Shown here piece after piece: positions 44,903 to 55,940 of a stretch of 64,000 nt of DNA. The DNA is from Adiantum capillus-veneris (taxonomy: Eukaryota > Streptophyta > Polypodiopsida > Polypodiales > Pteridaceae). Numbering within the stretch: position 1 is the first letter of the stretch; each line of letters starts with the position of its first letter. The notes under the pieces are model-generated. The model was given only the letters and a program-made list of their open reading frames with translations. It was not told the DNA's origin and did not search any database. The translations under genes were made by a program, and so were the position numbers. Where the stretch lies: contig CM043954.1 in NCBI GenBank assembly GCA_014529385.2, positions 96,677,247-96,741,246 on the forward strand, written 5' to 3'.

Positions 44903-46437
44903 TGATGGGGGCTTTTCACAAGCCAAGCTCCCATACCCCTCTTCTCTCGTCCCCACCCCATGAAAACCCCCTCTTATGGAGGGAGTGATAAAAGGCATTG
45001 GAGAAAGTAAGAAAAAAATAAAGTATGATTATGTAAATATATAAGAAAGGTAAAATAGGCCACCTCATGCCTGCGGGGTAGCCCATCCCCACCTTGCCTC
45101 CTTTTTCTTCATTGTTGCCCCGCCGGGTGTCCCTTTTCCTCTCCTCCACTCAAAAGGTCAACCCCCTCTCTCTTCCCCTTGTCCTTTCTCCTTTCTCTCT
45201 CCCCTCAAGCTACCCCACCTCTCACCAATAATGCATTATAACTCACAATTAATGCACCCTAACTCACATGCAACTTACCCTATCTTCCAAAAAAGTATAC
45301 CCCACCCCCTCTTTCTCTCTCCTATCATATCCCATGACCCAAATACCCCCCCTCTCTCTCTAAAGGGCACCATGTCTCTTGTCTTGTAGCTAAGTAACCT
45401 CCCCCACACTCACACACACTCAGTTTCACTGAAAAAGGTGCCCACAGACCCATCCCCACCCGGTGGTTACCTGATTTTTCTTGTGTTCACACACATCTGC
45501 ACACAGATTCACCTCTGAACACACTCCCCTCTCTCCCCTCTTGTAATTACTTTATTCTCCATGTCACCTCTCACTTTTTTTCATCAACCCATCTCTCTCT
45601 CTCATGAGACTGCTGTTCTGGCACATATACACACAGCCAGACAAGTGGGGCCCACAGTCACATGGCCTATGTAGATAATGATTTCTTCATTTCTAAATTC
45701 TAGAGTTGCTCCCCCCTCCTCCCCTATATAAAGAGGGGTCACCATCACACTAAATATACACACAACATCACCAAAGAACACACTATGCACTGTGTGTGCC
45801 TAGTGCACACACACACACACCCACACCATCACCATCACCGCAATCACCATGCTTGTCTTGAGCATGATCTCTACACCCTTGGCTATGGAAGATGAAGGGC
45901 AACTAAATGAAGGATGATGGCCATAACCCTCGTGCGAGTTTTCGCCATCAACTCCCACCTATCCGCCATGTGCTCTACCACTCTCTCCCTTCTCATTCCC
46001 CTACCCTATGCTCCCCATTTCATCGCCTTATTCTCTAAATAAAGCTTGAGGTTTTGTGAGTATGTTTTCTTGCAATGTTTTGCCCATGTGAGGTGTGCGG
46101 AATCGCCACCTAGTCTTGTGTTTGGAGTGAGCTTGTGTATGTGTGAAGGGTGTGCGGATTCGCCATCCTTTTGTGGTGCCTAAGTACTAAGCCGCTATAC
46201 CCCTTCCCTCACTCTCTCTCTCTCTCACTTGATCTCATCCCCTTTCCTCTTCATCATTACTCCCAAGCATCCATCTCTCTTGGATGAAAACTTTGTTATG
46301 GTGGTGTTTTGTTTGCGTCCTAGCCGCTGAAGCTAGGTGGTGCCCCTATTTGCTTTACCATGATAGGCTCGAGGCGCGCCATTCGGTCCCCGGTGTTTTA
46401 GAGGCCGTCGGGGTTAAGGTTCGCTTTGCTCCCGTCA
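44903..46437 (+). repeat. Tat-type 5' LTR, 1,535 bp
   Basis: Begins TGATGGGGGC and ends GCTCCCGTCA, which are imperfect inverted ends. A TATA box, TATATAAAG, lies at about 45725 and a poly-A signal, AATAAA, at about 46038, so the R region lies between. Short CA and CT repeats are inside. About twenty differences from the 3' LTR are visible by eye. Confidence 0.95.
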
Positions 46438-46438
46438 T

Positions 46439-46457
46439 TTGGTGTTCCCACTGAGGA
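46439..46457 (+). other. Primer binding site of Tat-type element
   Basis: TTTGGTGTTCCCACTGAGG follows the LTR end directly. TGG at its start is expected from the CCA end of a tRNA; I do not assign the tRNA. Confidence 0.6.
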
Positions 46458-46518
46458 TCTTTTCATGAAACCCTTCAGTTTACAAGACTGAAACCCCTAA
46501 ACTATTGTGAATGGATGA

Positions 46519-46683
46519 ATGACTAGCAGGATTTGCTAATTGGACGACAGAAGAAGAAGAGCTCCAAGCACAACTAGACGAACTCCGCATCTCCATCGAA
46601 GCTCGAGTGCCAGGCGTAACGGTAATCGATTTGCAGTGGGAGAGTCAACCAACACGCCAAACCCAGTGGATATACATAGGCTA
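46519..46683 (+). other. Short open stretch in the leader, possibly coding
   Basis: One frame reads LAGFANWTTEEEELQAQLDE and continues to a TAA at about 46683, about 54 codons without an ATG. Its composition (acidic helix, then LRISIEARVPGV) looks more protein-like than the overlapping ATG ORF. It may be an old leader ORF or the decayed N-terminus of gag. Confidence 0.3.
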
Positions 46684-47116
46684 AGTGCCAAGAAGAAGAA
46701 GGAGAAGGTTGAAACCATGTCCGCAACCTACAACCAACCCACAACAACAAAATGGAAGGAGCTCTACACAATAGAGAATCAACACTATTCTACTTTGAGA
46801 ATCGGGTAACTTAAGTCACCGAGGTAATTATCACAGTCAGTTTTCAAGTCGCACCTGATGCTGCAGCACAAATAACAGAAGCATTGGCTCACACTCTCAC
46901 TAGAGAAACTAGGGATCTACTGAGTTTGTTTCAGGAAAGAACACCACCCTCTCCCACAAGCTTGGACAGTGACTAAGCACCTCTAAGCTTCACATGAATC
47001 AATACAACCTACCTCAAGACAGATCACACATACCAACACGTGTACGCTCAATCAAGGTAATACTGGACTTGAAGGCTCACTACCAGCACGTCATTGACAC
47101 CATGCTGGGTGGGGAG

Positions 47117-47564
47117 GGGTTTTTTGAGGTTCTGGCATCAGATCAACCATTTGTCTTACCTTTGGTACAAGGCAATGTACCGTTTGAAGTTTTAATCTAT
47201 GTCCTAGTATAAGAGGGTATACATGCCTCCTTGTAAAGAAGAAAAAAACTTTTGCAAGTTAAGCAGTGTGTCTTTCTAGCTCTCTCTCAGTAATCATGGC
47301 AAGTGTAGCATTTCCAACATTTAAAAGAAAGAAGGGGGAGGGGTTTTTTGAGGTTCTGGCATCAGATCAACCATTTGTCTTACCTTTGGTACAATGCAAT
47401 GTACCGTTTGAAGTTTTAATCTATGTCCTAGTATAAGAGGGTATACATGCCTCCTTGTAAAGAAGAAAAAAACTTTTGCAAGTTAAGCAGTGTGTCTTTC
47501 TAGCTCTCTCTCAGTAATCATGGCAAGTGTAGCATTTCCAACATTTAAAAGAAAGAAGGGGGAG
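47117..47564 (+). repeat. 224-bp perfect tandem duplication over the gag start
   Basis: 47117-47340 and 47341-47564 are identical except for one base (GGCAATG / TGCAATG). Each includes the ATGGCAAGTGTAGCATTTCC gag start (47296 and 47520). Because 224 is not a multiple of three, the first start reads 13 gag codons and then runs into the repeated leader, stopping after about 46 codons. The second start is the functional one. Confidence 0.95.
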
Positions 47565-49190
47565 GATTTGGTAACAGACTTCCTAGATGACTTTGAAGTA
47601 GCATGTGTAGTGAGCAACAAAGATACGGATGAATCCCGGGTTAGAATCTTTAAGCATCTCATGAAGCTAGAATCTAGATCATGGTACAATGCACTTCCAC
47701 AAGCAACCAAGGATGACTGGGAACCCTTAAAAACCGCTTTTAAGAGGCGCTTTGGGGGAGGTACCACTTCAGAAAAGTTGTGGGACAAGTTGAGAGACTT
47801 GAAGCAGGAGGGTCTTTTAGAATATGCCACCTATGAGTCCAAATTTGTGGATTTGTGGGAACGGTGGGTTGAGTCACTGGCAAGGGGGGAAGCCGCACCC
47901 GATTTCCTAAAAAAATATCGGTTCACGCATGGCTTATGGCCGCTTCTCAAGGAGAAGGTGAAAGGTAGAATCCTGACTACGTACGAGTTAGCCGTTGAGA
48001 TTGATCGCCTTAAGGACAAGAAGTTGCGAATGAAAGCCAAAGAAACCGAGTCAACAGAAACAGAAACATCACGTCGACCAGCAACTACGACAACCACCAT
48101 TCCATCACCACCGGCTCTTGGGGTAAGAGATGACCAACAAGATATGTTGGCCCATATTACTGACCAACTGCAGAATTTGTCTGTCCACTTAATACAACAA
48201 GGGAGGAGTCAAGAAAGATATCAAGACCCTGGAAGAGCACGACGACAAAACAGGGAGTATCATTGCTACAACTGTGGAGAAGACGGTCACGGTATGTACT
48301 ACTGTCCCAAACCACGACAAAACTATAATAGAGGAGGTAGGAGGAACCAAGTGTCACCCCCTAGAGAAAGAACACCCCCACCCCGAGCACCAAACCCACC
48401 AACACAAATTCTACGTCCACCCCAGACACCACTACAAGCATCCATTCCACCTCTTCCACCAGCCCCACCACCTGATCGCCCTGTAAACATCATAAGGCTA
48501 GAAGAGAAAGGAAAAGCCGTAGTAGTGGATCCACCCAGAGCAAAGGAGAGGGACAAGGGTAAGGAGAAGGTAACCTTTTTAGAACCACTTGAGGCCATGA
48601 CTGTGAAAAGAGCTAGGAGGGAGGAGGCTACACAATCAGATGATGAGAGAAGCATGAGAGGAGAAACTAGCAAGAGGCCATCCAGGCCACGACGGAAATT
48701 GGGCATCACCGACTTCCAGCTAGGGGAAAGTTCAAAGCCCTATGATCTAACATTGGATGTGGCAAAGCAAGGACCGAAGATTACATGGGCACAGCTGCTA
48801 TATCTTGTACCTAAAGTAAGGCGAAAATGGTCTAAAATGGTAAGTACAAGACGCTCCAAAACAAAGGTAGCCGAAGCAATTTCGGGATGCAACATGGATG
48901 ACATCCTTCCAATTGTCGACGTAAACATAAAAGGAAAGAGAGTTGGAAACACCTACATTGATGGAGGTGCACAAATCTGTGTAATGAGCGAAGCTATGAT
49001 GATTCGATTAGGGCTCGAGGTTGACAGGCCTTCTCCATGCAAGGCAAAGATGGCAAACAACGCAAAAGTAAAGTGTGTGTGTGTGGTAAGTGCCGTGAAA
49101 ATCAAAGCTTTCAACACTGAGGTAGAGGTAGATGTTTTTGTAATTCCTACTAAGGGGGAGGGCTATCCACTAATTTTGGGAAGGCCATGA
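47520..49190 (+). pseudogene. Tat-type gag with protease end
   Basis: Starting at ATG 47520 (the upstream in-frame ATG at 47490 lies in leader sequence duplicated from 47266), 557 codons are open. Capsid (about residues 5-150): WYNALPQATKDDW, FKRRFGGG, LRDLKQEGLLEYATYESKFVDL. CCHC zinc knuckle CYNCGEDGHGMYYC at about residue 249 (48264-48305). A proline-rich linker follows (about 280-330). Aspartic protease at the end: NTYIDGGAQICVMSEAMM (about 48950) and YPLILGRP; DGGA is the usual active-site form in this lineage. The frame stops at TGA where family members have Trp after LGRP, i.e. one G-to-A change, and a shift follows before pol. Confidence 0.9.
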
Positions 49191-49225
49191 AGGCAAAACA
49201 AGACTAGGGTACTGGCCTTCTGCGC

Positions 49226-52200
49226 ATGACCGGTAAGAAAGGGGAGACAATCTACTACGACATGAGGATTGGCAAGCAAAAGCAAATGAATCTAGAAACA
49301 TCGGCATATGAAACCACTAGCGAATCTTCCAGTTCTGAGGAGGAGACCACATCCACCGACAAAAGTGACAGTTCCATTGATGTGATGGGTATCATTATGA
49401 AGGATCCACAAAGGGTAAGCACAACTGGTGATCCATCACCAAAAGGGAAACCCAATGAAGAGGAGAGCAAATCACCTGGCCTAGGAGGAAGTAGGTTGAA
49501 GGGTATGTTGTCTACGGAATTAACACTTGAGGAGAAAGATAGTTTTTTGCAAATGTTGATGGGATTTCCTAACCTGTTCATTGACAACTATGAAAGAATC
49601 ACAGGCATTATAGTGGTGGAACATCATATTACGCTGAAGGAAGGGGTAAAACCAGTTGTGCAAAAGCTACGACGACTGGGGGTCATACAAGAAAAGGCAC
49701 TCTTGGCCGAGGTAAGGAAACTGTTGGAGGTGGGATTCATCTATCTTGTAGAAAACTCAGAATGGGTGTCACCCGTAGTGGTGACGCCTAAAAAGAATGG
49801 TAAGTGGAGGTTCTGTGTTGACTACAAACCACTAAATGCAGCTACAAAGAGAGACCACTTTCCTCTCCCTTTCTTGGATGAAATTCTGAATGAAGTAGCG
49901 GGTTTTGAATGCTATACCGTTTGTGATGGTTATTCAGGATACTTTCAAATACGCATAGCCTTGCAAGATCAGCTAAAAACCACTTTTATCACGCCATGGG
50001 GTTGTTTTGCATACAGGGTTATGCCATTTGGTCTCACAAATGCACCTGCCACATTCCAAAGATATGTCACATATGTTTTTCAACCGTTCTTTGGAACATC
50101 CATAAGAGTGTTCATTGATGATTTTTGTATATATAGCTCCCGTATTTCACATTTAGAAAAGGTAACTGAAGGTTTGGCCAGGTTGCAGAGCCTAGGTGTG
50201 CAATTAAATGTGGATAAATGTCACATTGGGGAGAGTAAAGTCATTCTACTAGGCCATGAAATTTCAGCAAGAGGTATCAACGCCGACCCAAGTAAGGTGT
50301 CCGCACTCATAGCCCTACCTTCACCAACGACCGCACGTCAACTGGTCTCTTTTCTACAGAAGGTGAGGTATTTAAGTAGACTCATACATCTACTATCACA
50401 ACTTGTTCTACCACTGCAACAACTCACTCAAAGATCAACTTTCACTTGGGACTAGGAAAGCGAACATCACTACAACAAGGTAAAGGAGGTCTTAGCCACT
50501 CTGCCAACTATCTCACCACCTAAGTGGGATGAAAAATTCTATGTCACCTCAAGTGTTGGTGATGACTCATTGGGGGCTGTGCTACTCCAAAAGGATACAA
50601 CGACATCTTTCATGAGGCCAATCTACTTCTCTAGTCGAATGATGACAGCAGGAGAGAAAGGTTTCACCCATGTGGAACACTTAGTCCTAGCTCTTAGATT
50701 TGCAACTACAAAGTTTAGGTCATATTTGATGCCTAAGCAATTTGTGATTCTAACCATGGATGAAATATTTCCCTATGTTGTACAACACATGGATGTGTCT
50801 GCTAGAATTACTAAATGGCTAGTTTGTCTGCAAGAGTTTGACTACATGGTACAGGTAGAAAGCACGACAAGGGCAAGTTTGGGGGGACTCATGACCTACC
50901 AAGTCTTTGAAGGGAAGGATAAGCAATCTAAGGAAGGAGAAGTCCGATTACCTCCAGTACCACCGATGGTAGAAGGAGCATACTCTCTCTACTTTGATGG
51001 AGCCTACAAGCGAGCGTCCGACAAAGCAGCTGCAGGCATAGTGGTCTTTGATGACAAAGGGACAAAGGTATTTTCGTTGGGCCAATTGTTAGATTCAAAT
51101 TCTAACAATGAAGCTGAGTATGCAGCACTAACCAAGGGTCTACAATGGTGCGCCTCACAAGGTGTACAACGCCTTAATGTATTTGGGGATGCTCTACTTC
51201 TGGTAAGGCAAGTAAATGGAGCATGGACATGCAAGAATACTAGTTTAAGGACTCACTTAAGTGGTGTAAAAACCTTGTTGGGTAAGTTTGAAGAAGTTCA
51301 AATACACCATATCCCAAGGGCTCAAAACCAAGATGCAGATGCCCTAGCAAGTGAAAGACTACAAGAAGTGGTGGTTGGAGCAATAAAACTAAAGCTCCCT
51401 CTATTTCAAGGCAGTGACGCCTTGCCTGACATCATGCATTTTTTGGAAACAGGGGAATGCCCATCAGATTTAACAAAGGGACAGAAGCAATGGATGACGC
51501 GGAAGGCCACAAGGTATCGACTCATCAATGATGGTTTGTACTGTAAGGGTAAGGACCAAATACTCAGGAAGGTCCCTCTCTCTCACGAAATCACGGGAGT
51601 AATTGCTAGCTGTCACGACGGGGTTTGTGGTGGTCACTTTGCCCTAGACATAACAAGTAAGAAAATCTAGCAGGCAGGCTTCATATGGCCTAGCCTCAAC
51701 CGTGATGTACACCATTGGTGCAAAACGTGTAAGTTGTGTCAAAAGGCCGGCACTAGGTCACTTATGCCTGAACCATAGACACCTATTCTCTCATATGGCA
51801 CATTTGAAAAATGGGGTATCGATGCCATTGGGCCATTACCTAGGGCCAACTCAGGAAAATTCTACATTATCATGGAGGTCGACTACATGACTAGATGGGC
51901 AGAGGCTACAACCACCACTAGAATCACAGCGGTAGAGGTAGCTAAATTTATCTACGAGCACATATGTTGTAGGTTTGGCACACCTTTAGAGATCATCTCT
52001 GATAGAGGGCCAGGTTTCAGAGCAGACTTGGTAGGAGAATTAATGCAGAAACTGGGCATTACAAGGAGGCACTCTTCATCGTATTACCCTCAATGTAATG
52101 GCCTAGTTGAAAAGGTAAATGGAATGGTTTCTCAAATTATTACCAAGCAGGTAAACAATCATCCCGGAGACTCGGATAAGTATCTACTACCAGCTTTATG

Positions 52201-52759
52201 GGCCTACAGAACTTCATTTCGTACATCCTTGGGATTCACACCGTATCATCTAGTATTTGGTAAGGAAGCAATCTTGCCCATTGAAGTGCAACTACAAAGT
52301 CTCAAAGTAATGGCAAGCCAACTTCAACAACCCAACATGCATTTGAGAGATCACATCATCAACTTGGAAAGACTGTAGCTGGACAGAGAAGAAGCAATAA
52401 ATTATTATGCAGCACAAGCAGAGCATAGACGGCTTAGCTTTAACGAGCATCTCCGGAAAAAAGAATTGAAGAAAGGAATGTTGGTGCTCCGCTATGACAA
52501 TCGCTTCGACATGCGCAAGGATAAGAAACTCCTGCTCTGATGGGAAGGCCCTTTCATCATCAGGAAAAAGTATGCCAATGGAAGCTACCAGCTTATGGAG
52601 GCTGATGGAAAACTTCATAAAACCAGGGTAAATGGTTGGCGACTTAAACCTTATTTTCTTCGATTTGACCAGGCTCCACCAATTGACATTCCAGATGAGG
52701 ACACACCATCAGCCGCCACCTCTGACGATAACGATCAAACAGATGAGCTAGAGACATGA
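49226..52759 (+). pseudogene. Tat-type pol: RT, RNase H, archaeal-like RNase H, integrase
   Basis: A single frame runs to TGA at 52757, interrupted by five stops: TAG 50453, TAG 51668, TAG 51776, TAG 52376 and TGA 52538. RT: KNGKWRFCVDYKPLN, CDGYSGYFQI, MPFGLTNAPATFQ, and an intact VFIDDFCIY (about 50108). RNase H 1: GAVLLQKD, EKGFTHVEHLVLALRF. RNase H 2 (50980-51370): SLYFDGAYKR, SNNEAEYAAL, FGDALLLVRQ, NQDADALASE, so all four acidic positions are present. Integrase: HHWCKTCKLC, WGIDAIGPL, IISDRGPGF and NGLVEKVNG (DDE complete). The C-terminus includes LRWEGPF-like sequence with R replaced by TGA. Without the stops every enzyme motif is intact. Confidence 0.93.
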
Positions 52760-52771
52760 ATGCCTCTAGCC

Positions 52772-52787
52772 AAAAGGGGAGGGCTAA
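52772..52787 (+). promoter_or_regulatory. Tat-type polypurine tract
   Basis: AAAAGGGGAGGGCTAA immediately before the TGATGG start of the 3' LTR. Confidence 0.8.
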
Positions 52788-54326
52788 TGATGGGGGCTTT
52801 TCACAAGCCAAGCTCCCATACCCCTCTTCTCTCGTCCCCACCCCATGAAAACCCCCTCTTATGGAGGGCGTGATAAAAGGCATTGGAGAAAGTAAGAAAA
52901 AAATAAAGTATGATTATGTAAATATATAAGAAAGGTAAAATAGGCCACCTCATGCCTGCGGGGTAGCCCATCCCCACCTTGCCTCCTTTTTCTTCATTGT
53001 TGCCCCGCCGGGTGTCCCTTTTCCTCTCCTCCACTCAAAAGGTCAACCCCCTCTCTCTTCCCCTTGTCCTTTCTCCTTTCTCTCTCCCCTCAAGCTACCC
53101 CACCTCTCACCAATAATGCATTATAACTCAGCAATAATGCACCCGAACTCACATGCAACTTACCCTATCTTCCAAAAAAGTATACCCCACCCCCTCTTTC
53201 TCTCTCCTATCATATCCCATGACCCAAATACCCCCCCTCTCTCTCTAAAGGGCGCCATGTCTCTTGTCTTGTAGCTAAATAACCTCCCCCACACTCACAC
53301 ACACTCAGTTTCACTGAAAAAGGTGCCCACAGACCCATCCCCACCCGGTGGTTACCTGATTTTTCTTGTGTTCACACACATCTGCACACAGATTCACCTC
53401 TGAACACACTCCCCTCTCTCCCCTCTTGTAATTACTTTATTCTCCATGTCACCTCTCACTTTTTTTCATCAACCCATCTCTCTCTCTCTCATGAGACTGC
53501 TGTTCTGGCACATATACACACAGCCAGACAAGTGGGGCCCACAGTCACATGGCCTATGTAGATAATGATTTCTTCATTTCTAAATTCTAGAATTCCTCCC
53601 CCCTCCTCCCCTATATAAAGAGGGGTCACCATCACACTAAATATACACACAACATCACCAAAGAACACACTATGCACTGTGTGTGCCTAGTGCACACACA
53701 CACACACCCACACCATCATCATCACCGCAATCACCATGCTTGTCTTGAGCATGATCTCTACACCCTTGGCTATGGAAGATGAAGGGCAACTAAATGAAGG
53801 ATGATGGCCATAACCCTCGTGCGAGTCTTCGCCATCAACTCCCACCTATCCGCCATGTGCTCTACCACTCTCTCCCTTCTCATTCCCCTACCCTATGCTC
53901 CCCATTTCATCGCCTTATTCTCTAAATAAAGCTTGAGGTTTTGTGAGTATGTTTTCTTGCAATGTTTTGCCCATGTGAGGTGTGCGGAATCGCCACCTAG
54001 TCTTGTGTTTGGAGTGAGCTTGTGTATGTGTGAAGGGTGTGCGGATTCGCCATCCTTTTGTGGTGCCTAAGTACTAAGCCGCTATACCCCCTCCCTCACT
54101 CTCTCTCTCTCTCTCACTTGATCTCATCCCCTTTCCTCTTCATCATTACTCCCAAGCATCCATCTCTCTTGGATGAACACTTTGTTATGGTGGTGTGTTG
54201 TTTGCGTCCTAGCCGCTGAAGCTAGGTGGTGCCCCTGTTTGCTTTACCATGACAGGCTCGAGGCGCGCATTCGGTCCCCGGTGTTTTAGAGGCCGTCGGG
54301 GTTCGGGGTTCGCTTTGCTCCCGTCA
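52788..54326 (+). repeat. Tat-type 3' LTR, ~1,539 bp
   Basis: Same ends and internal signals as the 5' LTR (TATATAAAG at about 53612). Differences are scattered single bases, microsatellite length changes and a few 1-2 bp indels close to the end. Confidence 0.95.
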
Positions 54327-54575
54327 ACAGCAAGGTTGAGAATTCTAAGGTCACCTTGGACCAACGATCAAGAAATAACTTCCGACTTTGCCCATTGCCT
54401 TGGTGACGAGGCTTTAGTGTTGTTCCTCCATAATAATCTTTTAGCAGGTTTCAAAAAATCCTTGAGTCACATTTGGCTATTTTGAGAAGCGAGATAATGA
54501 AGGCAATATAAGAAAGCATAAATGAATTGATCACTTTGACCCGAATGATGCCACAACATTTTTTGTGTGTTTAAA
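54327..54575 (-). pseudogene. LINE ORF2, RT C-terminal piece right of the gypsy insertion
   Basis: Minus-strand reading toward 54327: IIRVKVINSFMLSYIAF, LLKIAKCD, then after a shift LKDFLKPAKRLLWRNNTKA, RQWAKSEVIS, then a stop, LVQGDLRILNLA, which joins VHVEAMCAKF at 44902. The plus-strand LINE at 33998-34230 has the same order without interruption, confirming that the gypsy element split one LINE. Confidence 0.85.
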
Positions 54576-54584
54576 AAAACGGCA

Positions 54585-54960
54585 TGAGTAGAGACCCAGT
54601 GCAGGGAGGTAAAGGAGGCCATCACGCCAGTAGGGATCAAACCCTTCAGCGGATGGACCAAAATGCTTTTCAGTTGTGTTGTCCAACACACCTCTCAAGC
54701 GTAGGTGTCCCAGTATCGATTCAGATACACGCTAAAGTGTGGGGGACACTAGTCCTTGTTTCGGGGGCGGCTTTGTATTGGCCCCTTTAACCTAGTGGAG
54801 AATGTTTTGACCTCCACAAAAGTCTGTAAATAGAAATTCTACCAATATTTTTGAAAGGAAGTTGGCCTAGTGATAAAAGGTGAGGACTCACCCACACCCT
54901 CATGTCTCCAGAGTTGAACCATAGTGGGTGTGCTTAAAGCACAATGGCTTCTTCCCAAAC
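54585..54960. mobile_element. Possible tRNA-derived SINE sequences
   Basis: Plus-strand 54852-54925 has an A-box-like TTGGCCTAGTGATAAAAGG and, about 35 bases later, a degenerate B box (GAGTTGAACC). Minus-strand 54630-54645 reads GGTTTGATCCC, a B-box-like word with one change. Neither has both boxes in good form and no ends or tail are defined. Confidence 0.3.
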
Positions 54961-55090
54961 TTGTTGATTGATTGCAAAAGTTGACCTATAATGTTTGTGA
55001 TATTACATCATTAGAAGGGAGAATGACATTGTGCCTTTCGAAAAGGAACATGGTTGCCTTTTGCTGACCAATTTACCTGTTTTAGGGTAT

Positions 55091-55093
<3 letters not shown>

Positions 55094-55125
<32 letters not shown>
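55094..55125. repeat. (GA)n microsatellite
   Basis: Uninterrupted GA run of about 32 bp. Confidence 0.9.
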
Positions 55126-55127
<2 letters not shown>

Positions 55128-55129
55128 CA

Positions 55130-55930
55130 AAAATACATCTTGATCAACATAAAGACATTATTCAAATCAAAAAAATAAAATCCACGGACGTATCACAATC
55201 ACGAGAAAAAATAAAAGAAAGAGAAGAAATTAAGATGTAATTGAGCCTTGAGCCGATAAAAAATGCAAATATTTTTGTCGAGAAAAGCAAAACAAATATG
55301 CTTGAAATAGAGTGGTAAAAAACACATCAATACCGAGCTAGAAAGAAAGATCTCCCAAAATCCCAATACGAAAATTGATTTTTAGTAAAACCCAACCATT
55401 GGGGAGTGCCAGCTTAAACGAGGAAAAATTTCAAATTGAGGCCAAGTTTTAAGCTACTTTTAGAGAAAATTGGCAAAATTCAAGTCTTAAAACTCGCCAA
55501 AGCTTGAAATTTTGACCTTGAAATTGGAGAACCTCAAACAATGGGTTTGTATCCCTTTGGCTAAGGATACCCTTGTTCTAGCTCCGTTTGGTAAAGCTAA
55601 GTTGCATCGTAGTTCAATTAAAGAACTCCAAACAAGCTAAGAATGGTTGTACTGGCCCAAATTATAAAGTGCAATCACTACTTGTTGAGGCCTAGGGCAT
55701 TGCAATTTGACAATTTTACAGATCAAGCACATCATGTACTCTAGTTTAGCAAGAATTCAAATGTGCCAGAACCAACCAGTTGTAGTGGTAGCACAGGCAC
55801 AAGTGCAACACTGAAAATCTTACAACTCTATGGCTATAGTGGAGATAAGGTCTTATATGCTAATTTAAAAGGACATATATGATGAGTAGAAAAAGTAGCA
55901 CAGGATCCAAGATCCTACTGCTTAAAGTAA
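55130..55930. other. No gene recognised
   Basis: A-rich sequence with a GTTTTAAGCTACTTTTAG / AAGTCTTAAAACTCGCC partial symmetry near 55447-55500. No ORF with a motif. Confidence 0.3.
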
Positions 55931-55940
55931 AGCCAGATCG

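Larger units (their letters stand above)
44903..54326 (+). mobile_element. Ty3/gypsy Tat-type retrotransposon, nearly complete, young
   Basis: Two LTRs (44903-46437, 52788-54326), a primer site, gag, protease, RT, RNase H, a second archaeal-like RNase H, integrase and a polypurine tract stand in canonical order. The left flank ends AACAG and the right flank begins ACAG, a 4-bp (or 5-bp with a shared A) target duplication. The second RNase H between the first one and integrase is the hallmark of Tat lineage elements. Coding parts carry a duplication, one frameshift and several point stops. Confidence 0.95.

Noticed and set aside
47296-47436. First gag ATG as the true gag start
   Set aside because: It reads only 13 gag codons before entering duplicated leader and stopping; the second ATG at 47520 opens the full frame.
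48323-48709. 128-codon minus-strand ORF
   Set aside because: Shadow of the proline-rich gag linker on the plus strand.
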